From Actinocorallia populi (GTDB taxonomy: Bacteria; Actinomycetota; Actinomycetes; Streptosporangiales; Streptosporangiaceae), in the NCBI RefSeq assembly GCF_002995495.1, contig NZ_PVZV01000002.1:1237123-1301122 (forward strand): a stretch of 64,000 nt of DNA, in the 5' to 3' direction. Made by a program: the position numbers and the translations under genes. The notes under the pieces are model-generated. The model ran no database searches. It was not told the origin of the DNA and saw nothing but the letters and a program-made list of their open reading frames with translations. Shown piece by piece: positions 61,458 to 64,000 of the stretch. Each line of letters starts with the position of its first letter. The stretch's first letter is position 1.

Positions 61458-62105
61458 GTGACCGAGAGCACGACGCGCACGCCCCTGGACCGGGGGTTCT
61501 TCGACCGGCCCGTGCCGGAGGTCGCGACCGGCCTGCTCGGACGGGTGCTGAGCCGTACCACGCCGGAGGGGACGGTGGCCGTCCGGCTGACCGAGGTGGA
61601 GGCCTACGCGGGCGAACTCGATCCGGCCTCCCACTGCTACCGGGGCAGGACGGCGCGGAACGCGGTCATGTTCGGCGAGCCGGGCCACGCCTACGTGTAC
61701 TTCACGTACGGGATGCACTTCTGCGTGAACCTCGTCTGCGGTCCCGACGGCACCGCCTCGGCGGTCCTGCTGCGCGCCGGACAGATCATCGAGGGGGTCG
61801 AGCTGGCCCGCGCCCGGCGGAACGGCTCCCCCGACCGCGACCTCGCCCGCGGCCCCGCGCGGCTGTGCCAGGCCCTGGGGATCGCCCGTGAGCTCAACGG
61901 CGCGGACGTCTGCGTCCCCGGCGAGTTGATGATCTACGAGGGCGCCCCGGTTCCCGGCGAACTCGTCCGCAGCGGCCCGCGCACCGGTGTCTCGTCGGCG
62001 CACGACACGCCGTGGCGCTTCTGGGTGGAAGGCGACCCGAGCGTCTCCCCCTACCGCAGGCACATCCCCCGGAACCGGCGCAAGCCCCCGGCTCCCGGGG
62101 TCTGA
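61458..62105 (+). CDS. 3-methyladenine DNA glycosylase (MPG/AAG type)
   Basis: The 215-residue DNA repair enzyme removes alkylated purines. It carries [26 protein letters not shown] with the catalytic Glu, [19 protein letters not shown], and [13 protein letters not shown]. The domain is complete and of the alkyladenine DNA glycosylase fold, not the AlkA fold. GTG 61458 follows three bases after the zinc-finger gene; AGGAATGAGAAG is upstream. The pair may be transcribed together. Confidence 0.95.
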   Translation: MTESTTRTPLDRGFFDRPVPEVATGLLGRVLSRTTPEGTVAVRLTEVEAYAGELDPASHCYRGRTARNAVMFGEPGHAYVYFTYGMHFCVNLVCGPDGTASAVLLRAGQIIEGVELARARRNGSPDRDLARGPARLCQALGIARELNGADVCVPGELMIYEGAPVPGELVRSGPRTGVSSAHDTPWRFWVEGDPSVSPYRRHIPRNRRKPPAPGV

Positions 62106-62215
62106 CGCACGCCTCCGGGCAGGCGCTCCGGTCCGGCCGGGATTATCGATTACCGCTGGAAGCGTCACTTGAGGCAACCTTGGGGCGTCATCCGTTTTCG
62201 AGAAGTGGGACGACC

Positions 62216-63478
62216 GTGACCGACATCGTGGACGAACTGCAGTGGCGTGGCCTGCTGGCCCAGACCACCGACGAGGAGACGCTGCGCGCGGCCCTCTCGG
62301 CGGGGCCCGTCACGTATTACTGCGGGTTCGACCCGACGGCGCCCAGCCTCCACGTCGGCAACCTCGTCCAGCTGCTGACCATGCGGCGCATCCAGGACGC
62401 CGGGCACAGGCCCCTGGCGCTGGTGGGCGGCGCGACCGGCCTGATCGGCGACCCGAGCGGGCGTTCCAGCGAACGCCAGCTCAACTCCACCGAGGTCGTC
62501 GCCGGCTGGGTCGAGCGCATCCGGGCGCAGGTGTCGCGCTTCCTGTCCGCCGAGGGCGAGAACGCCGTCCAGATCGTCAACAACCTCGACTGGACCGGCC
62601 CCATGTCGGTGATCGACTTCCTGCGGGACGTCGGCAAGCACTTCCCGGTCAACAAGATGCTCGCCCGCGAGGTCGTGGCGTCCCGGCTGGAGAGCGGGCT
62701 GTCGTACACGGAGTTCTCCTACCAGCTCCTGCAGAGCATGGACTTCCTGGAGCTGCACCGCCGCCACGGCTGCGTCCTGCAGAGCGGCGGCAGCGACCAG
62801 TGGGGCAACCTCACCGCGGGCGCCGACCTCATCCGCAGGGTCACCGGAAACCATGTGCACGCCATCTCGACGCCGCTGCTCACCAAGCCCGACGGCACCA
62901 AGTACGGCAAGACCGCCGGCGGGGCGATCTGGCTCGACCCCGAGCTGACGTCCCCGTACGCGTTCTTCCAGTACTGGGTGAACGTCGAGGACGGCGAGAT
63001 CGGCAAGCTCCTGCGCACCTTCAGCTTCCGGAGCCGCGAGGAGATCGAGGATCTGGAGAAGCGGTCGGCGGACAGCCCCGCCGCGCGCATCGGCCAGCGT
63101 GCCCTCGCCACGGAGCTGACGACCCTCGTCCACGGCGCGGACGAGACGGAGAAGGTGATCGCGGCCTCGGCCGCGCTGTTCGGGCAGGGCGGACTCGACT
63201 CCCTCGACGAACGCACCCTCGCCGCGGCCCTGGCCGAGGCGCCGCAGGGCACCGTCCCTGCCGGGGAACTGCCGCCCGTGGTGGACCTCCTGGTGGAGGT
63301 CGGACTGTGCAAGAGCAAGTCCGAGGCGCGCAGGACGATCGCCCAGGGCGGCGCCTACCTCAACAACACCAAGGTGGAGGCCGAGGACGCCGCCCCCGCC
63401 GCCGGCGACCTGCTGCACGGCCGCTTCCTCGTGCTGCGCCGCGGCAAGCGCAACCTCGGAAGCATCGTCGTCGGCTGA
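62216..63478 (+). CDS. tyrS: Tyrosyl-tRNA synthetase
   Basis: TyrS charges tRNA-Tyr. HVGN at about residue 46-49 is the HIGH motif, KYGKT near 230 the KMSKS equivalent, and the C-terminal S4 RNA-binding domain (~350-415; LLVEVGLCKSKSEARRTIAQGGAYLNN) is complete. The 420-residue length fits bacterial TyrRS. GTG 62216 after GAAGTGGGAC is chosen; the upstream in-frame ORF enters the glycosylase gene. No T-box is apparent in the 110-base leader. Confidence 0.96.
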   Translation: MTDIVDELQWRGLLAQTTDEETLRAALSAGPVTYYCGFDPTAPSLHVGNLVQLLTMRRIQDAGHRPLALVGGATGLIGDPSGRSSERQLNSTEVVAGWVERIRAQVSRFLSAEGENAVQIVNNLDWTGPMSVIDFLRDVGKHFPVNKMLAREVVASRLESGLSYTEFSYQLLQSMDFLELHRRHGCVLQSGGSDQWGNLTAGADLIRRVTGNHVHAISTPLLTKPDGTKYGKTAGGAIWLDPELTSPYAFFQYWVNVEDGEIGKLLRTFSFRSREEIEDLEKRSADSPAARIGQRALATELTTLVHGADETEKVIAASAALFGQGGLDSLDERTLAAALAEAPQGTVPAGELPPVVDLLVEVGLCKSKSEARRTIAQGGAYLNNTKVEAEDAAPAAGDLLHGRFLVLRRGKRNLGSIVVG

Positions 63479-63496
63479 CGAACCGCTGCTGAGCTG

Positions 63497-63538
63497 CGAA
63501 AAGTCCCCTTCGGAGGGTTCTCCGAAGGGGACTTTTCG
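63497..63538 (+). terminator. Intrinsic terminator of tyrS
   Basis: A perfect 18-bp stem (CGAAAAGTCCCC... and complement) with a GGGTTC loop ends in ACTTTTCG. It is the clearest terminator in the window and A/T-rich at its base. Confidence 0.93.
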
Positions 63539-63659
63539 TATGGAGAGCAAAAAATCGGGAGATCCAGGTCACAAAAGGTTTGGTGCGGGTGAAGAGGGGC
63601 ATCAATCCCCGTACAGAGAGACCGCCTGAACACGGGGTTCGCGCTCCAGAAGCGCTGAT

Positions 63660-63688
63660 TTGACGTTGCCTCCCGGCGGTCGTAATGT
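63660..63688 (+). promoter_or_regulatory. rRNA-operon promoter P1
   Basis: TTGACG and TAATGT with exactly 17 bases between them, in the ~460-base gap before the rRNA leader. The strong match and position fit an rrn promoter. Confidence 0.7.
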
Positions 63689-63889
63689 TCTACCTACCCC
63701 ACGGGGGAGCGGGACGCGGAAGCGGCCGGCCCCGGGGAACCCCCACCGGCTCGGCAGAGTCAATCGGATTCGGTGCGAAGCACTGAATCGGAACTGCTAA
63801 GTTAGAGGGGTCGCAGAGAGGGAAACGCCAAAAGGCGCGAAACGAACTGTAGAATCCAATCAAAAGGGAATTGTCCCGGAAGAGCGGAT

Positions 63890-63917
63890 TTGACAGGCAG
63901 AAAGAGCCTGATAAGTT
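63890..63917 (+). promoter_or_regulatory. rRNA-operon promoter P2
   Basis: TTGACA and TAAGTT with a 16-base spacer, about 60 bases before the processing leader. A third -10-like TAAGTT lies at 63798 without a clear -35. Confidence 0.7.
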
Positions 63918-63972
63918 AAACGAGTTGCTCCGGAGGAAGCCCGCGAGGGTGGACGAAAGAGCGAGTCCGTTT

Positions 63973-64000
63973 CTTGAGAACTCAACAGCGTGCTAAAAGT
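63973..64000 (+). other. rRNA leader processing/antitermination element (16S gene follows)
   Basis: CTTGAGAACTCAACAGCGTG at the window end is the conserved rRNA leader sequence of actinobacteria, found just upstream of 16S. The gene itself is beyond the window. Confidence 0.85.

Overview
The window is about 72% G+C chromosome from a high-GC actinomycete. GTG starts and start/stop overlaps are frequent. Core gene order is actinobacterial: rpsA-coaE-uvrB, xerD-parA-scpA-scpB-rluB-aroH-tyrA-cmk-der, infC-rpmI-rplT, pheST and argCJBDFRGH, with a class-typical rRNA leader at the right edge. Streptosporangiales or a close relative fits best, but this is inference from gene order and protein style, not from a marker search.

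Region 1 (1-7.6 kb): the C-terminal part of a sensor histidine kinase, a secreted polysaccharide deacetylase, ribosomal protein S1, a membrane protein fused to an endonuclease/exonuclease/phosphatase (EEP) domain with worn catalytic motifs, a GNAT acetyltransferase, CoaE, and a secreted glycerophosphodiester phosphodiesterase.

Region 2 (7.7-19.1 kb) is the accessory region and the most interesting part. A single 1886-residue minus-strand protein joins a TIR domain, a metallophosphoesterase-like domain that has lost most metal ligands, a NACHT/STAND NTPase, pentapeptide repeats and about 15 WD40 repeats. That is the layout of a sensor-switch-effector defence or signalling protein. It is divergent from an anion permease. 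Next to it is a tightly coupled minus-strand operon: two-helix membrane protein, cupin and inositol-monophosphatase-like enzyme, with no known common role. A secreted Ig-like protein and a PRC-barrel/DUF2382 stress-type protein follow.

Region 3 (19-31.6 kb): uvrB, then two spacers filled with tandem repeats (about 140 bp and 34 bp units) around a DUF4126 membrane protein, a TetR regulator, a secreted SGNH hydrolase, a minus-strand lipid or steroid module (thiolase-fold protein without the usual cysteine, DUF35 partner, nitronate monooxygenase) marked by two copies of one palindrome, a cold-shock protein, a Tat-exported PhoX-like protein, proline iminopeptidase and a long coiled-coil protein.

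Region 4 (31.7-51.9 kb) is housekeeping: pyrG, NUDIX hydrolase, xerD, parA, scpAB, rluB, chorismate mutase, prephenate dehydrogenase, cmk, der, the infC operon (ATC start, attenuator-like leader), an rRNA methyltransferase, a STAS protein, a soluble PAS histidine kinase, pheST, and an ECF sigma factor with a membrane-anchored partner.

Region 5 (52-64 kb): the complete arginine operon with its repressor and a candidate ARG box, a Mth938-like protein, a ClpX-type zinc-finger protein behind two inverted repeats, 3-methyladenine glycosylase, tyrS with a strong terminator, and the promoter/leader region of an rRNA operon whose 16S gene lies just beyond the window.
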